Positions 23,625 through 33,370 of a DNA stretch of 64,000 nt are shown in pieces. The notes under the pieces were generated by a model that saw only the letters and a program-made list of their open reading frames with translations, was not told the DNA's origin and made no database searches. The position numbers and the translations under genes are program-made. This stretch comes from Bradyrhizobium sp. WBAH42 (GTDB taxonomy: Bacteria; Pseudomonadota; Alphaproteobacteria; Rhizobiales; Xanthobacteraceae), in contig NZ_CP036533.1 in the NCBI RefSeq assembly GCF_024585265.1, forward strand, positions 5,093,001-5,157,000, written 5' to 3'. Numbering within the stretch: position 1 is the stretch's first letter; each line of letters begins with the position of its first letter.

Positions 23625-24024
23625 GCGTGTGCTTTCAAAACCGCGTTTTCCACCGGACGCATCGCGCCCCTGGGCCGGCCGGAAGGCCGCGGTCGTTAAT
23701 AACAGAACACAGAAGAGTCCCGTCAACCCCTTGACCCGGCTCGCCAGTCGTTCTGTGATGCGCAGGTGCTATTCAGTCGCCGCATGTTGAGGGGCCTGCC
23801 GCGACCTTCGATCCATTGTCTGACCGGACTTCGCGTCACAGCCAACGAGATGGCGGGCGCCAGCGGCGGGGATGAAGGTATGGCCTCCCGAGATCGGCGA
23901 GTGTTCGGCAGGGTTTTCCAGCATGACTCTTGCAAGGCCAGACCCTTAGAAGACCTGGCCTGGCAGAGACGAACCTAACGACAACATTCCTGACCTTGAG
24001 ACGACCTTGAAAGGCCCAAAGCCC
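23625..24024. promoter_or_regulatory. Divergent intergenic region between metC and aapJ
   Basis: This 400-base region between divergent genes should hold both promoters. No credible gene is seen; short frames have poor composition. It contains an AT-rich patch (GTTAATAACAGAACACAGAAG around 23695-23715) upstream of metC that could be its promoter. No clear ribosome-binding site precedes aapJ beyond GAAAGG about 15 bases away. Confidence 0.35.
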
Positions 24025-25041
24025 ATGAAACGCGTAACCCTGGCTCTCACCCTTGCTCTCGCCGCCGGCCTCACCGCCCAAGCCGCCGATGCGCAAACGC
24101 TCAAGACCGTCAAGGACCGGGGCATGGTATCCTGCGGCGTCAGCCAGGGCCTGCCGGGCTTCTCCTCGCCCGACGACAAGGGCAACTGGACCGGCATCGA
24201 CGTCGACGTCTGCCGCGCCATTGCCGGCGCGATCTTCAACGATCCGACCAAGGTCAAGTTCGTGCCGCTGTCCGCCAAGGACCGCTTCACCGCGCTGCAA
24301 TCCGGCGAGATCGACGTGCTCTCGCGCAACACCACCTGGACCATCTCGCGCGACACCTCGCTCGGCGCCAATTTCACCGGAGTGACCTATTACGACGGGC
24401 AGGGCTTCATGGTGAAGAAGTCGCTGAAGGTGAATTCGGCGCTCGAGCTCAACAGCGCGTCGGTCTGCGTGCAGACCGGCACCACCACCGAGCAGAATCT
24501 CGCCGACTACTTCAAGGCCAACAACATGAAGTACGAGGTGATCGCGTTCGCCACCAACGACGAAACCGTCAAGGCCTATGAAGCCGGCCGCTGCGACGTC
24601 TTCACCACCGACCAGTCGGGCCTGTACGCCAATCGCCTCAAGCTCGCCAATCCCAACGAGCATATGGTGCTGCCCGAGATCATCTCGAAGGAGCCGCTCG
24701 GCCCGATGGTGCGCCACGGCGACGACCAGTGGTTCGACATCGTGAAATGGACGCTGTTTGCGATGCTCACCGCCGAAGAGCTCGGCGTCAGCTCGAAGAA
24801 CGTTGACGAGAAGGCGAAGCTGGAAAATCCGGAGCTGAAGCGCGTGCTCGGCAGCGACGGCAATTTCGGCGAACAGCTCGGCCTGACCAAGGATTGGGTG
24901 GTGCGGATCGTGAAGACCGTCGGCAATTACGGCGAGGTGTTCGATCGCAACGTCGGTGCCGGCTCGCCGCTCGGCATCAATCGCGGCGTCAACAATCTCT
25001 GGAACAAGGGCGGTCTCCAGTACGCGCCGCCGATCCGCTGA
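24025..25041 (+). CDS. aapJ: General L-amino acid ABC transporter substrate-binding protein
   Basis: This is a 338-residue periplasmic receptor of the AapJ/BztA family. A Sec signal peptide (residues 1-24, ending AADAQ) precedes the type II binding fold with SCGVSQGLPGFSS, the DVDVCRAIAGAIF helix, LSRNTTWTISRD and a CVQTGTTTEQNLADYF segment, all typical of AapJ. It binds a wide range of L-amino acids. The start at 24025 was preferred to the TTG at 24007 because it begins the signal peptide. It heads the aapJQMP operon, which in rhizobia is linked to amino-acid exchange with the host plant. Confidence 0.95.
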   Translation: MKRVTLALTLALAAGLTAQAADAQTLKTVKDRGMVSCGVSQGLPGFSSPDDKGNWTGIDVDVCRAIAGAIFNDPTKVKFVPLSAKDRFTALQSGEIDVLSRNTTWTISRDTSLGANFTGVTYYDGQGFMVKKSLKVNSALELNSASVCVQTGTTTEQNLADYFKANNMKYEVIAFATNDETVKAYEAGRCDVFTTDQSGLYANRLKLANPNEHMVLPEIISKEPLGPMVRHGDDQWFDIVKWTLFAMLTAEELGVSSKNVDEKAKLENPELKRVLGSDGNFGEQLGLTKDWVVRIVKTVGNYGEVFDRNVGAGSPLGINRGVNNLWNKGGLQYAPPIR

Positions 25042-25066
25042 TCAGCCCCGATCGGCCGGCAGCGGC

Positions 25067-26272
25067 ATGAGCACCGAGGCTCGAAAACCGCCGCCCCAGA
25101 TCGCGCTGAAGATCCGGCGCATTCTGGGCGGCAAGGCAGGCTGGAACGGCGTTGCCGTCCAGTTTGCCTTCGCGGCGATCCTGGGCTGGATCGGCTACGA
25201 GATCGTCTCCAATGCGCGGGCCAATCTCGAGAACCAGCACATCGCCGCCGGCTTCGGCTTCCTCAGGAACAATGCCGGCTTCGACGTCAACCAGACCCTG
25301 ATCTCCTATACCGGCTCGGACACGTTCCTGCGCGTGTTCGTGGTCGGGCTGTTGAACACGCTCGTGGTCTCCGTGGTGGGCATCTTCTTCGCCACGGTGA
25401 TCGGCTTCATCGTCGCGCTGTGCCGGCTGTCGCCCAATTGGCTGCTGTCGCGCGTCGGCGAGATCTATGTCGAGGTCATCCGCAACCTGCCGCTGCTGTT
25501 CCAGATCCTGTTCTGGTATCTGGCGGTGCTCGCGGCCTTGCCCAATCCGCGGCAGAGCATTTCCCTGCTCGGCGTCGCCTTCATCAGCAATCGCGGCCTC
25601 GTCGTTCCGAGCCCGATCGGCCAGGGCGGTCTCGAGCCATTCCTGGCGGTGCTGGCGCTCGGCATCGTCGCCGCGCTGGCGCTGCGCTTCTACGCCAGGC
25701 GAGCGCTGTTTCAGCGCGGGCAGGTGATCCACATCTGGCCTTACGTGCTGGCCCTGCTGTTCGGGCTTCCGCTCGCCACGATGCTGGTATTCGGTCTGCC
25801 CTTCACCTTCGAGCTGCCGCAGCTGAAGGGGTTCAACTTCGCCGGCGGTTCACGCATCATCCCGGAATTCGTGGCGCTGACGGTGGCGCTGTCGACCTAT
25901 ACCGCCGCCTTCATCGCCGAGATCGTGCGCGCCGGCATCCTGTCCGTTCACAAGGGGCAGATGGAGGCGGGATCTTCGCTCGGCCTCAGCCGCGGCGCCA
26001 CGCTCCGCCTCATCGTGGTGCCGCAGGCCATGCGCGTCATCGTGCCGCCGCTGACCAACCAGTACCTCAATCTCACCAAGAACTCGTCGCTGGCGGTCGC
26101 GATCGGCTATCCTGATCTGGTGTCGGTGTTCGCCGGCACGTCGCTGAGCCAGACCGGGCAGGCGATCGAGATCATCGCCATGACGATGGGTGTTTATCTC
26201 CTGATCTCGCTCCTCACCAGCGCGATCATGAGCGTCTACGGTTGGCGCGTCAGCCGGAGCCTCGGCGCATGA
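25067..26272 (+). CDS. aapQ: General L-amino acid ABC transporter permease
   Basis: This is a 401-residue inner-membrane permease of the AapQ/BztB family, about eight membrane segments. It has the large insertion typical of this subfamily (about residues 175-275) between the first helices and the HisMQ-type C-terminal domain. The EAA loop reads [26 protein letters not shown], the coupling site for the ATPase. The ATG at 25067 follows aapJ by 25 bases and its stop overlaps the aapM start by four bases. It forms a heterodimer with AapM. Confidence 0.94.
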   Translation: MSTEARKPPPQIALKIRRILGGKAGWNGVAVQFAFAAILGWIGYEIVSNARANLENQHIAAGFGFLRNNAGFDVNQTLISYTGSDTFLRVFVVGLLNTLVVSVVGIFFATVIGFIVALCRLSPNWLLSRVGEIYVEVIRNLPLLFQILFWYLAVLAALPNPRQSISLLGVAFISNRGLVVPSPIGQGGLEPFLAVLALGIVAALALRFYARRALFQRGQVIHIWPYVLALLFGLPLATMLVFGLPFTFELPQLKGFNFAGGSRIIPEFVALTVALSTYTAAFIAEIVRAGILSVHKGQMEAGSSLGLSRGATLRLIVVPQAMRVIVPPLTNQYLNLTKNSSLAVAIGYPDLVSVFAGTSLSQTGQAIEIIAMTMGVYLLISLLTSAIMSVYGWRVSRSLGA

Positions 26273-27789
26273 GCGATGTCATGTCATCCAACTTCGTCCG
26301 CCAGGACCTGCTCGCCGAGCGTCCGGCGCCGGTGAAGACGACGGGCTTCATCGGCCTGATGCGCACGCGCCTGTTCAACTCGCCGACCAACATCCTGCTG
26401 ACGATCCTGGGCGCCTTGCTGCTCTGGTTCACCATCATTCCCTCCGTCAAGTTCCTGATGGTCGATGCGGTCTGGAGCGGCAAGGACCGCGCTGCGTGCC
26501 TCGCCGAGAACGCCGGCTTCGCAGTCGGCGCCTGCTGGCCCTACATCCAGGCGAAGCTCCCGCAACTGATCTACGGCTTCTATCCCGAGGCCGAGCGCTG
26601 GCGGGTGAACCTGACGCTGTTGCTCGCAGCCGTCCTGCTGTTGCCGCTGCTCGTTCCGCGGCTGCCGGCAAAGAGCCTGAATGCCGGCCTGTTCTTCGTC
26701 GCCTTTCCGGTGGTGGCCTTCTTCCTGCTGCACGGCGGCGGCATCAAGGGCTTTGGGCTGAGCTGGACGGCCGGCCTGCTGCAATTGTTCGACGAGAGCA
26801 TCGTCGGTGCCGGACAGGCGCTGCTCACCTCGAGCAGGACCTCTGCGGTCGGCCCGCTGCTCTGGGCCGTCGGCAGCCTCATCGTCCTGCTCGGCACGGT
26901 GATCCATTGGCTGATCTTTCCGCTCACCTGGCTGCGCGACTATATCCAGGGCACGGGCCAGTCGGTCTGGACGGATTTCGCCATCACAGCCGCGATCGTC
27001 TGCCTGATCGCCTTCGTTCTCGGCGGCGGTGTTCGCACCGGCGGGCGGGCTCTGGCATCGAGCATCGCCACCTTCATTGCCATCGCCATCGTGCTCAAGC
27101 TGATGGATCTCGACCACGGCGGATTGCCGGTCGTGACGACGAACCTGTGGGGCGGCCTCCTGGTGACGCTGGTGGTCTCCGTCACCGGCATCGTCACTTC
27201 GCTGCCGATCGGCATTGCGCTCGCGCTCGGCCGCCGCTCGACGATTCCCCTGATCCGGATCTTCTCGATCGCCTTCATCGAGTTCTGGCGCGGCGTGCCG
27301 CTGATCACCGTGCTGTTCTTCGCAACCTACATGCTGCCCCTGTTCCTGCCCGGAAATTTCACGGTCGATGGCCTGGTGCGTGCGCTGATCGGCATCGCGC
27401 TGTTCACCGGTGCCTATCAGGCCGAGAACGTCCGCGGCGGGCTCGCGGCGATCCCGCGCGGTCAAAGCGAGGCGGCCGCCGCCCTCGGGCTGTCCTGGTG
27501 GAAGACGACCTCGCTGATCGTGCTGCCGCAGGCGCTGCGGCACGTCATTCCGAACCTCGTCAACAGCTTCATCTCGCTGTTCAAGGACACCTCGCTGGTC
27601 TCGATCGTGGCGCTGTTCGATCTGCTCGGCTCGCTGCGCGCCTCGTTCGCGGATCCGAAATGGTCGACGCCGTCGACGGCGTTCACCGGCTTCGCCTTCG
27701 CCGGGATCATCTACTTCATGTTCTGCTTTGGAATGTCGCGCTATTCGTTGTTCGTCGAGCGGCGCCTCAACGCCCACCGCCGCAACTGA
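26269..27789 (+). CDS. aapM: General L-amino acid ABC transporter permease
   Basis: This is the second membrane subunit, 506 residues, of the AapM/BztC family. It has a long N-terminal extension with several extra hydrophobic segments before the HisMQ-type core (about residues 290-500), where the EAA loop reads [27 protein letters not shown]. It partners AapQ in the translocation pore. The start ATG at 26269 overlaps the aapQ stop. The C-terminus ([16 protein letters not shown]) is typical. The ATPase gene follows after 11 bases. Confidence 0.94.
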   Translation: MSDVMSSNFVRQDLLAERPAPVKTTGFIGLMRTRLFNSPTNILLTILGALLLWFTIIPSVKFLMVDAVWSGKDRAACLAENAGFAVGACWPYIQAKLPQLIYGFYPEAERWRVNLTLLLAAVLLLPLLVPRLPAKSLNAGLFFVAFPVVAFFLLHGGGIKGFGLSWTAGLLQLFDESIVGAGQALLTSSRTSAVGPLLWAVGSLIVLLGTVIHWLIFPLTWLRDYIQGTGQSVWTDFAITAAIVCLIAFVLGGGVRTGGRALASSIATFIAIAIVLKLMDLDHGGLPVVTTNLWGGLLVTLVVSVTGIVTSLPIGIALALGRRSTIPLIRIFSIAFIEFWRGVPLITVLFFATYMLPLFLPGNFTVDGLVRALIGIALFTGAYQAENVRGGLAAIPRGQSEAAAALGLSWWKTTSLIVLPQALRHVIPNLVNSFISLFKDTSLVSIVALFDLLGSLRASFADPKWSTPSTAFTGFAFAGIIYFMFCFGMSRYSLFVERRLNAHRRN

Positions 27790-27800
27790 TCGAGGCCACC

Positions 27801-28538
27801 ATGTCCGCCCCCATCGTCAAGATTTCCGGCCTGAACAAATGGTACGGCGATTTCCACGTCCTGCGCGACGTCGACCTTGCGGTGCAGAAGGGCGAGCGCA
27901 TCGTGATCTGCGGCCCCTCGGGCTCGGGCAAGTCTACGCTGATCCGCTGCATCAACGCGCTGGAGGAATTCCAGGAGGGCGAGATCGTCGTCGACGGCAT
28001 CGAGCTCGGGCCGAACCTCAAGCATATCGACGCGGTTCGCCGTGAAGTCGGCATGGTGTTCCAAAGCTTCAACCTGTTCCCGCATCTGACCGTGCTCGAC
28101 AATTGCACGTTGGCGCCGATCTGGGTCCGCAACATCCCCAAGAAGGACGCCGAGGCGACTGCGATGAAGTTCCTGGAGCGGGTCAAGATCCCGCACCAGG
28201 CCAACAAGTTTCCGGGCCAGATGTCCGGCGGCCAGCAGCAGCGTGTCGCGATTGCCCGGGCCCTGACCATGAACCCGAAGGTGATGCTGTTCGACGAGCC
28301 GACTTCGGCGCTCGACCCCGAGATGGTCAAGGAGGTGCTCGACACCATGGTCGACCTCGCTGAAGAAGGCATGACCATGCTGGTCGTCACCCACGAGATG
28401 GGCTTTGCCCGCGAGGTTGCCAATCGCGTCGTGTTCATGGACGCGGGGCAGATCATCGAGGCCAACACCCCGAACGAGTTCTTCGCCGCCCCGCAGCACG
28501 CGCGCACGAAGCTGTTCCTGAGCCAGATTCTGCGCTGA
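27801..28538 (+). CDS. aapP: General L-amino acid ABC transporter ATPase
   Basis: This is a 245-residue ABC ATPase that powers the AapQM pore. Walker A is GPSGSGKST (about residues 38-46), the Q-loop FQSFNLFPH, the signature MSGGQQQR, Walker [13 protein letters not shown] and the H-loop VVTHEM. The length and the C-terminus ([11 protein letters not shown]) are standard for polar amino-acid transporters. The start at 27801 gives the conserved [15 protein letters not shown]-terminus; the frame is open far upstream through aapM, but that part is out-of-frame shadow. It is the last gene of the aap operon. Confidence 0.96.
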   Translation: MSAPIVKISGLNKWYGDFHVLRDVDLAVQKGERIVICGPSGSGKSTLIRCINALEEFQEGEIVVDGIELGPNLKHIDAVRREVGMVFQSFNLFPHLTVLDNCTLAPIWVRNIPKKDAEATAMKFLERVKIPHQANKFPGQMSGGQQQRVAIARALTMNPKVMLFDEPTSALDPEMVKEVLDTMVDLAEEGMTMLVVTHEMGFAREVANRVVFMDAGQIIEANTPNEFFAAPQHARTKLFLSQILR

Positions 28539-28587
28539 GCCTCGGCGCCGGCGGCCTCGCCGGCCTGACCGCAAGCCTGGCACCATC

Positions 28588-28602
28588 CGAATCGGCTTGC
28601 CT
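28588..28602 (+). promoter_or_regulatory. Diverged copy of the upstream element shared by the three OGT genes
   Basis: CGAATCGGCTTGCCT lies 31 bases before the TTG start of the first OGT paralogue, the same distance as the conserved element CGAATCAGTTAGACT ahead of the second and third. About ten of fifteen bases match. It may be a promoter or regulator site duplicated with the gene. Confidence 0.35.
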
Positions 28603-28632
28603 CTCTTCGGACCCATCCTCCGGAGAGAGACC

Positions 28633-30864
28633 TTGCAGAGCAGTGCCGGCGCGCGCGCATACCAGAATGCGCGACTGGAAAAGAAGCTGAAGAAGCAGGC
28701 GGATGCCGTCATGGCCTTCGCGATCGAGGCGCTCGGGCAGGGCAGGCTTGCCGAGGCCGAGATGCTCTGCCGCGAGATCTTGAAGGAAGTTCCCGATCAT
28801 TTCCATGCCACGCATCTGCTCGGCCTGCGCGCGTTCGACGGCGGGCGGCTCGACGAGGCCGAATTCCTGCTCGAGCGTGCGATTGCGCTCGATCCGCGCT
28901 CGCCCGACGCGCACGGCAATCTCGGGGCCGTCTATTTCGCGCTGGAGAAATTCAACGGGGCCCGCGCATGCCAAGAGAAGGCCATCGCGCTGAAGCCGAA
29001 TTGTCCGATCACCCTGACCAATCTCGGCAATACGTTGCTGCACATCGGCCTCGGTGATGAGGCGATCGGGCTGCACGAGCGGGCGATCAGGCTGAAGCCG
29101 GATTATGCCGATGCGTTCTGCAACCGCGGCATGGCGGAGTTGATGACCGGCCAGTTCGAGTGCGCCAAGGCGAGCTTCGACCGCGCCCTGTCGTTTCAGC
29201 CATCTCACGCCGAGGCGATCGCGGGCGGAGGCATGGTCAGCCTCGAGCTCCGGCACTTCGCGGAGGCGGCCGCCGCCTTCGACGCTGCGCTCGCGATCAA
29301 GCCGGGATCGCCGCGGATTCTGCTGCAGCGTGGACGGCTCAACCTCAGTCTGTCCCGGCTGGAGCAGGCGGCCGCGGATCTCGACGCGGCGCTGGCGCAA
29401 TCGCCACGGCTTGAGCTAGCGCTGTGCTGGCGGGCGCAGATCGACATTCTCGCGGGAAACACCGCGCGGGCGATGGCGGGCGTCAAGACACTGCTCGAGG
29501 TCAATCCGCGATCCGAGATGGGGTTGGCGCTTCTGGCGGCCTGCCACGTGAACCAGGGAGACATCGGGACGGCGCTCGCACACCTCGACGCTGCGCTCGA
29601 GATCGCACCGGACTTCCCGGAGGCGATCGGATACAAGATCTTCGTGTTGGACTACCTGCCGGAGGCCGATTTCGTCGCGCAGCAGGCCGCGCGAAGATAC
29701 TGGTGGGATGCGATCGGTGCCAAGCTTGCGCAAAGGACGCTGGCGCCCCGGTCGCTCGATCCGGACCGGCGGATCGTGATCGGATACGTCGCGTCCGAAT
29801 TCAGGAACCACTCGGCGGCGTACTCGCTGTTGCCGGTGCTGCGCCATCATGATCACGCCAGGTTCAAGATCGTCTGCTATTCCTGCTGGCCCATGCAGGA
29901 CGACATGACGGAGAGGTTCAAGCCTCTCGCGGATGTCTTTGTCGACGCCGCACAATTGTCCGATGACGAGCTGGCCGACCGCATCCAGGCCGATGGGATC
30001 GACATTCTGATCGACGTGTCCGGGCACACGACCGGCAGCAGGCTTCATGTCTTTGCCCGCAAGCCGGCGCCGATCCAGGTCACGGGCTTCGGGCACGCTA
30101 CGGGGACAGGCCTTCGAACCATGGACTACGTGCTCGCGGACCCGATCTTCATTCCGCAATCGGTGCGCCACCTCCTGGCCGAGAAGGTCCATGACCTGCC
30201 GTGCCTGATCACGATCGATCCGATCCTGCACGTGCCGCCTTCGGAGCCTCCCATGCTCCGCAACGGCTACGTCACTTTCGGCGTGTTCAACCGCATCTTC
30301 AAGATTTCGGACGAGGCCATCCGGGTGTGGGCGAAAGTCATGCATGCGGTGAGGGGATCGAAGATCATCGTCAAGAACGGGCTGCTTGACGATCCATTGC
30401 TGCGCGATCGGCTGATCGCGCGGTTCAAGGCGCAGGGCATCGCCGAAGAGAACCTCATCTGCATGGGCTCGACCTCGCGCCCCGAGCATCTGCGGGCCTT
30501 TGCGATGGTCGACATTTCCCTCGATACGTTCCCGCAGAATGGCGGCATCAGCACCTGGGAGTCTCTTTATGCCGGCGTTCCGGTCGTCGCCAAGCTCGGC
30601 AGCGGCGCTTCGTCGCGCGCCGGCGGCTCCATCGTCGCGGCCGTCGGCCTCGATGACTGGGTGGCCGAGGATGACGAGGGCTATGCCGCGATCGCGTGCA
30701 AATATGCGGCGCAGCCGGCCCATCTGGCAAAGTTGCGGGCGGATCTGCCGGCTCGGATCGCTGCCTCGCCCGCCGGCGACGTCGGACTTTACACGCGTGA
30801 GGTCGAGGCGGCCTATCGCCGGTTCTGGCGCGATCATTGTGCCGCCGCCTCGGAGCTGGTGTAG
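28633..30864 (+). CDS. TPR / SPINDLY-type O-GlcNAc transferase-like protein, paralogue 1
   Basis: This is a 743-residue cytoplasmic protein. Residues about 20-355 are tandem TPR repeats (AEMLCREILKEVPDHFHATHLLG and similar 34-residue units). Residues about 370-720 are a GT41 catalytic region with IVIGYVASEFRNHSAAYSLL, DILIDVSGHTTGSRL, KPAPIQVTGFGHATGTG, FGVFNRIFKIS and LDTFPQNGGISTWESLY (donor-binding loop, NGG-type as in SPINDLY). The family adds GlcNAc, fucose or a related sugar to Ser/Thr of proteins; the substrate here is unknown. The TTG start is chosen because GGAGAG lies at good spacing and the same leader precedes both paralogues. It is the first of three adjacent copies, 94 bases after aapP. 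Confidence 0.88.
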   Translation: MQSSAGARAYQNARLEKKLKKQADAVMAFAIEALGQGRLAEAEMLCREILKEVPDHFHATHLLGLRAFDGGRLDEAEFLLERAIALDPRSPDAHGNLGAVYFALEKFNGARACQEKAIALKPNCPITLTNLGNTLLHIGLGDEAIGLHERAIRLKPDYADAFCNRGMAELMTGQFECAKASFDRALSFQPSHAEAIAGGGMVSLELRHFAEAAAAFDAALAIKPGSPRILLQRGRLNLSLSRLEQAAADLDAALAQSPRLELALCWRAQIDILAGNTARAMAGVKTLLEVNPRSEMGLALLAACHVNQGDIGTALAHLDAALEIAPDFPEAIGYKIFVLDYLPEADFVAQQAARRYWWDAIGAKLAQRTLAPRSLDPDRRIVIGYVASEFRNHSAAYSLLPVLRHHDHARFKIVCYSCWPMQDDMTERFKPLADVFVDAAQLSDDELADRIQADGIDILIDVSGHTTGSRLHVFARKPAPIQVTGFGHATGTGLRTMDYVLADPIFIPQSVRHLLAEKVHDLPCLITIDPILHVPPSEPPMLRNGYVTFGVFNRIFKISDEAIRVWAKVMHAVRGSKIIVKNGLLDDPLLRDRLIARFKAQGIAEENLICMGSTSRPEHLRAFAMVDISLDTFPQNGGISTWESLYAGVPVVAKLGSGASSRAGGSIVAAVGLDDWVAEDDEGYAAIACKYAAQPAHLAKLRADLPARIAASPAGDVGLYTREVEAAYRRFWRDHCAAASELV

Positions 30865-30932
30865 CAAGATCTTGCGCCGGGCCCCGTGAAATCCCGGAAG
30901 CGATGGAGCTCGGGTGACCGGCCGGCCAGGCT

Positions 30933-30949
30933 CGCGAATCAGTTAGACT
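30933..30949 (+). promoter_or_regulatory. Conserved element upstream of OGT paralogue 2
   Basis: CGCGAATCAGTTAGACT occurs here and, identically, at 33324-33340, each about 30 bases before a TTG start. The surrounding sequence is not conserved to the same degree, so the 17 bases are probably functional, perhaps a promoter -10 region or operator. Confidence 0.45.
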
Positions 30950-30978
30950 TTGCCGAGGGCATCCTCCGGAGAGACACC

Positions 30979-33252
30979 TTGCAGAAGAGCGGCGGCGGCG
31001 CGCGCGCGTTTCAGAATGCGCGATTGCAGAAGAAATTGATGAAGCAGGCCGACGCCGTGATTGCCGCCGCGGCGAACGCCTATGGCCAGGGCCGATATGC
31101 CGAGACCGAGGCGCTGTGCCGCGAGATCCTGAAAGCCCTTCCGGATCATGTCGATGCCCTTCACCTGCTCGGCATGTGCGCCCATGACGGCCGGCGCCTC
31201 GAGGAGGCAAGAGAGCTGCTGGAGCGCGTGATTGCGCTCGATCCGCGCCTGCACGATGCCCATAACAACCTCGCGACCGTGCATTTCGACCTCGGCAATT
31301 ACGAGGAAGCGCGGCGGTGCCAGGAGAGGGCGATCGCGCAGAAGCCGAATTTCGCGGTGGCGCTGACCAACCTCGGCAATACGCTGATGCATATGGGCCA
31401 GTACGAACAAGCGCTCGAGCTGCACGAGCGCGCCATCAAGATCAAACCGGATTATGCCGATGCGTTCTGCAATCGCGGCATGGTCGAGATCGTGCTTGGG
31501 CAGATCATGCGTGCCAAGGAGAGTTTCGATCGCGCCCTGCTGTTTCAGCCGCGTCACGCCGAGGCCATCGTCGGCAGCGGCATGGTCAGCATGGAGCTGC
31601 GACATCACGAGGAGGCGGCAGCCAAGTTTGCCACGGCGCTCGCGATCAAGCCTGGGGCGCCGAGGATCCTGGCCCAGCGCGGGCGGCTCAGCTACGAGTT
31701 GCAGCGCCTCGAGCCCGCGCTTGCGGATTTCGAAGCGGCGCTTGCGATCTCGCCCAAGCTCGAACTGGCGCTGCGCGGCAAGGCACAGGCCTGCCTCGTG
31801 ATGGGAAAGACCGCGCAGGCGATGGCGGCCGCAGCGGCGTTGATCGAGCAAAATCCGCGCTCCGAGATGGGGCAGGCCCTGATGGGCTTCGCCTATTCAA
31901 ACCAGGGAGACATGGAAGCCGCGATCCAATATCTCGATCGCGCGCTTGCTCTGCGGCCGGATTACGGAGATGCGATCAGGGGCAAGATCTTCTTGCTCGA
32001 CTACCTCGCGGAGGCCGATTTCGCGGTCCAGCAGGCTGTGCGGAAGTCCTGGTGGGATGCGATCGGCTCGAAGATACCGCAAAGGACGCTGCCGAAGCGG
32101 CCGCTCGATCCGGACAGGCGGATCGTGGTCGGCTATATCGCCGCCGAATTCCGGCAGCACTCGGCGGGCCTCACCTTGCTGCCGGTGCTGCGCAACCATG
32201 ATCACGCCAAGTTCGAGATCATCTGCTACTATTCCTGGCCGGGCGCGGACGAGTACACCGCCATGTTCAAATCATTGGCGGACGTCTGGGTGGATGCCTG
32301 GGGGCTTTCTGACGACGAGCTCGCCGATCGCATTCAGGCCGATAATGTCGACATCCTGATCGACGTGTCCGGCCACACGACCGGCAACAGGCTGCAGGTT
32401 TTCGCGCGGAAGCCGGCCCCGATCCAGGCCACCGGCTTCGGACACGCCACGGGCACGGGCATGCAGACGATGGACTATGTGCTCGCCGATCCCATCTTCA
32501 TTCCGCCCTCGGCCCGGCACCTGTTTCCCGAGAAGATCCACGATCTGCCGTGCCTGATCACGATGGAGCCGGTCACCAATCTGCAGCCTTCCGAGCTGCC
32601 GATGCTCCGCAACGGCTACGTCACCTTCGGCGTGTTCAACCGCATCTACAAGATCTCGGATGATGCGATCCGTGTGTGGTCGCGCATCATGCGCGAGGTG
32701 CCGGGATCGAAGATCATCCTCAAGCACGGTCTGCTCGACGATACTCTGCTGCGCGATAGCCTGGTCGCACGCTTCATTGCGCAGGGCATTGCGGAGGAGG
32801 ACATCACCTTCCTCGGCACCACCTCGCGCGACGATCACCTGATGGCGTTCGACAAGATCGATATTTCCCTCGACACGTTCCCGCAGAACGGCGGCATCAG
32901 CACCTGGGAATCCCTCTACAAGGGCGTTCCGGTCGTGGCCAAGCTCGGCATTGGGGCCTCCTCGCGTGCCGGCGCCTCCATCGTGGCGGCCGTCGGCCTC
33001 GGCGAATGGGTCGCGGAGGACGACGACGGCTATGTCGAGATCGCCCGCAAGTTTGCCTCGCAGCCCGAATATCTGGCGAAGTTGCGCGCGGGCTTGCCGG
33101 CCCAGATCGCAGCCTCGCCCGCCGGCAATGTCGAGATCTACACGCGTGAGCTCGAAGCGGGGTACCGCAAGTTCTGGCGCGACTATTGTGCCGCTGCCGG
33201 CGAGCGCGGCGACGCCGCGGTCAGCGAGGCGGACGCACCTGGCGGCTCCTGA
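30979..33252 (+). CDS. TPR / SPINDLY-type O-GlcNAc transferase-like protein, paralogue 2
   Basis: This is a 757-residue paralogue of the preceding gene, with the same layout: N-terminal TPR array (about residues 20-360) and GT41 region (about 375-730) with IVVGYIAAEFRQHSAGLTLL, DVSGHTTGNRL, KPAPIQATGFGHATGTG and LDTFPQNGGISTWESLY. The C-terminus carries an extra short tail (GDAAVSEADAPGGS) not found in the other two. The TTG start follows GGAGAGACACC, the shared leader. The frame is open upstream to 30886, but that part does not align with the paralogues. Probable protein O-glycosyltransferase; substrate unknown. Confidence 0.88.
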   Translation: MQKSGGGARAFQNARLQKKLMKQADAVIAAAANAYGQGRYAETEALCREILKALPDHVDALHLLGMCAHDGRRLEEARELLERVIALDPRLHDAHNNLATVHFDLGNYEEARRCQERAIAQKPNFAVALTNLGNTLMHMGQYEQALELHERAIKIKPDYADAFCNRGMVEIVLGQIMRAKESFDRALLFQPRHAEAIVGSGMVSMELRHHEEAAAKFATALAIKPGAPRILAQRGRLSYELQRLEPALADFEAALAISPKLELALRGKAQACLVMGKTAQAMAAAAALIEQNPRSEMGQALMGFAYSNQGDMEAAIQYLDRALALRPDYGDAIRGKIFLLDYLAEADFAVQQAVRKSWWDAIGSKIPQRTLPKRPLDPDRRIVVGYIAAEFRQHSAGLTLLPVLRNHDHAKFEIICYYSWPGADEYTAMFKSLADVWVDAWGLSDDELADRIQADNVDILIDVSGHTTGNRLQVFARKPAPIQATGFGHATGTGMQTMDYVLADPIFIPPSARHLFPEKIHDLPCLITMEPVTNLQPSELPMLRNGYVTFGVFNRIYKISDDAIRVWSRIMREVPGSKIILKHGLLDDTLLRDSLVARFIAQGIAEEDITFLGTTSRDDHLMAFDKIDISLDTFPQNGGISTWESLYKGVPVVAKLGIGASSRAGASIVAAVGLGEWVAEDDDGYVEIARKFASQPEYLAKLRAGLPAQIAASPAGNVEIYTRELEAGYRKFWRDYCAAAGERGDAAVSEADAPGGS

Positions 33253-33323
33253 GCCGCATCCTGCAGGCGAACCCCGGGATCTCCCGGACGGATTTCTGGT
33301 CCGGCAGTTCGGCCGGGCCGGGA

Positions 33324-33340
33324 CGCGAATCAGTTAGACT
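33324..33340 (+). promoter_or_regulatory. Conserved element upstream of OGT paralogue 3
   Basis: This copy is identical over 17 bases to 30933-30949 and lies 31 bases before the TTG start of the third paralogue. It is part of the tandemly duplicated unit. Confidence 0.45.
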
Positions 33341-33370
33341 CGGCCCTGGGCCATCTTCCGGAGAGACACC

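Noticed and set aside
26496..27800. Possible fusion of a long upstream frame to the aapP ATPase
   Set aside because: The upstream part is the out-of-frame shadow of aapM. AapP has a normal start at 27801.
30541..30570. Suspected loss of the donor-binding NGHTT motif in the OGT paralogues
   Set aside because: They have NGG followed by I/V-S-T, which fits the NGG-type motif of SPINDLY-like bacterial enzymes and is not evidence of inactivation.
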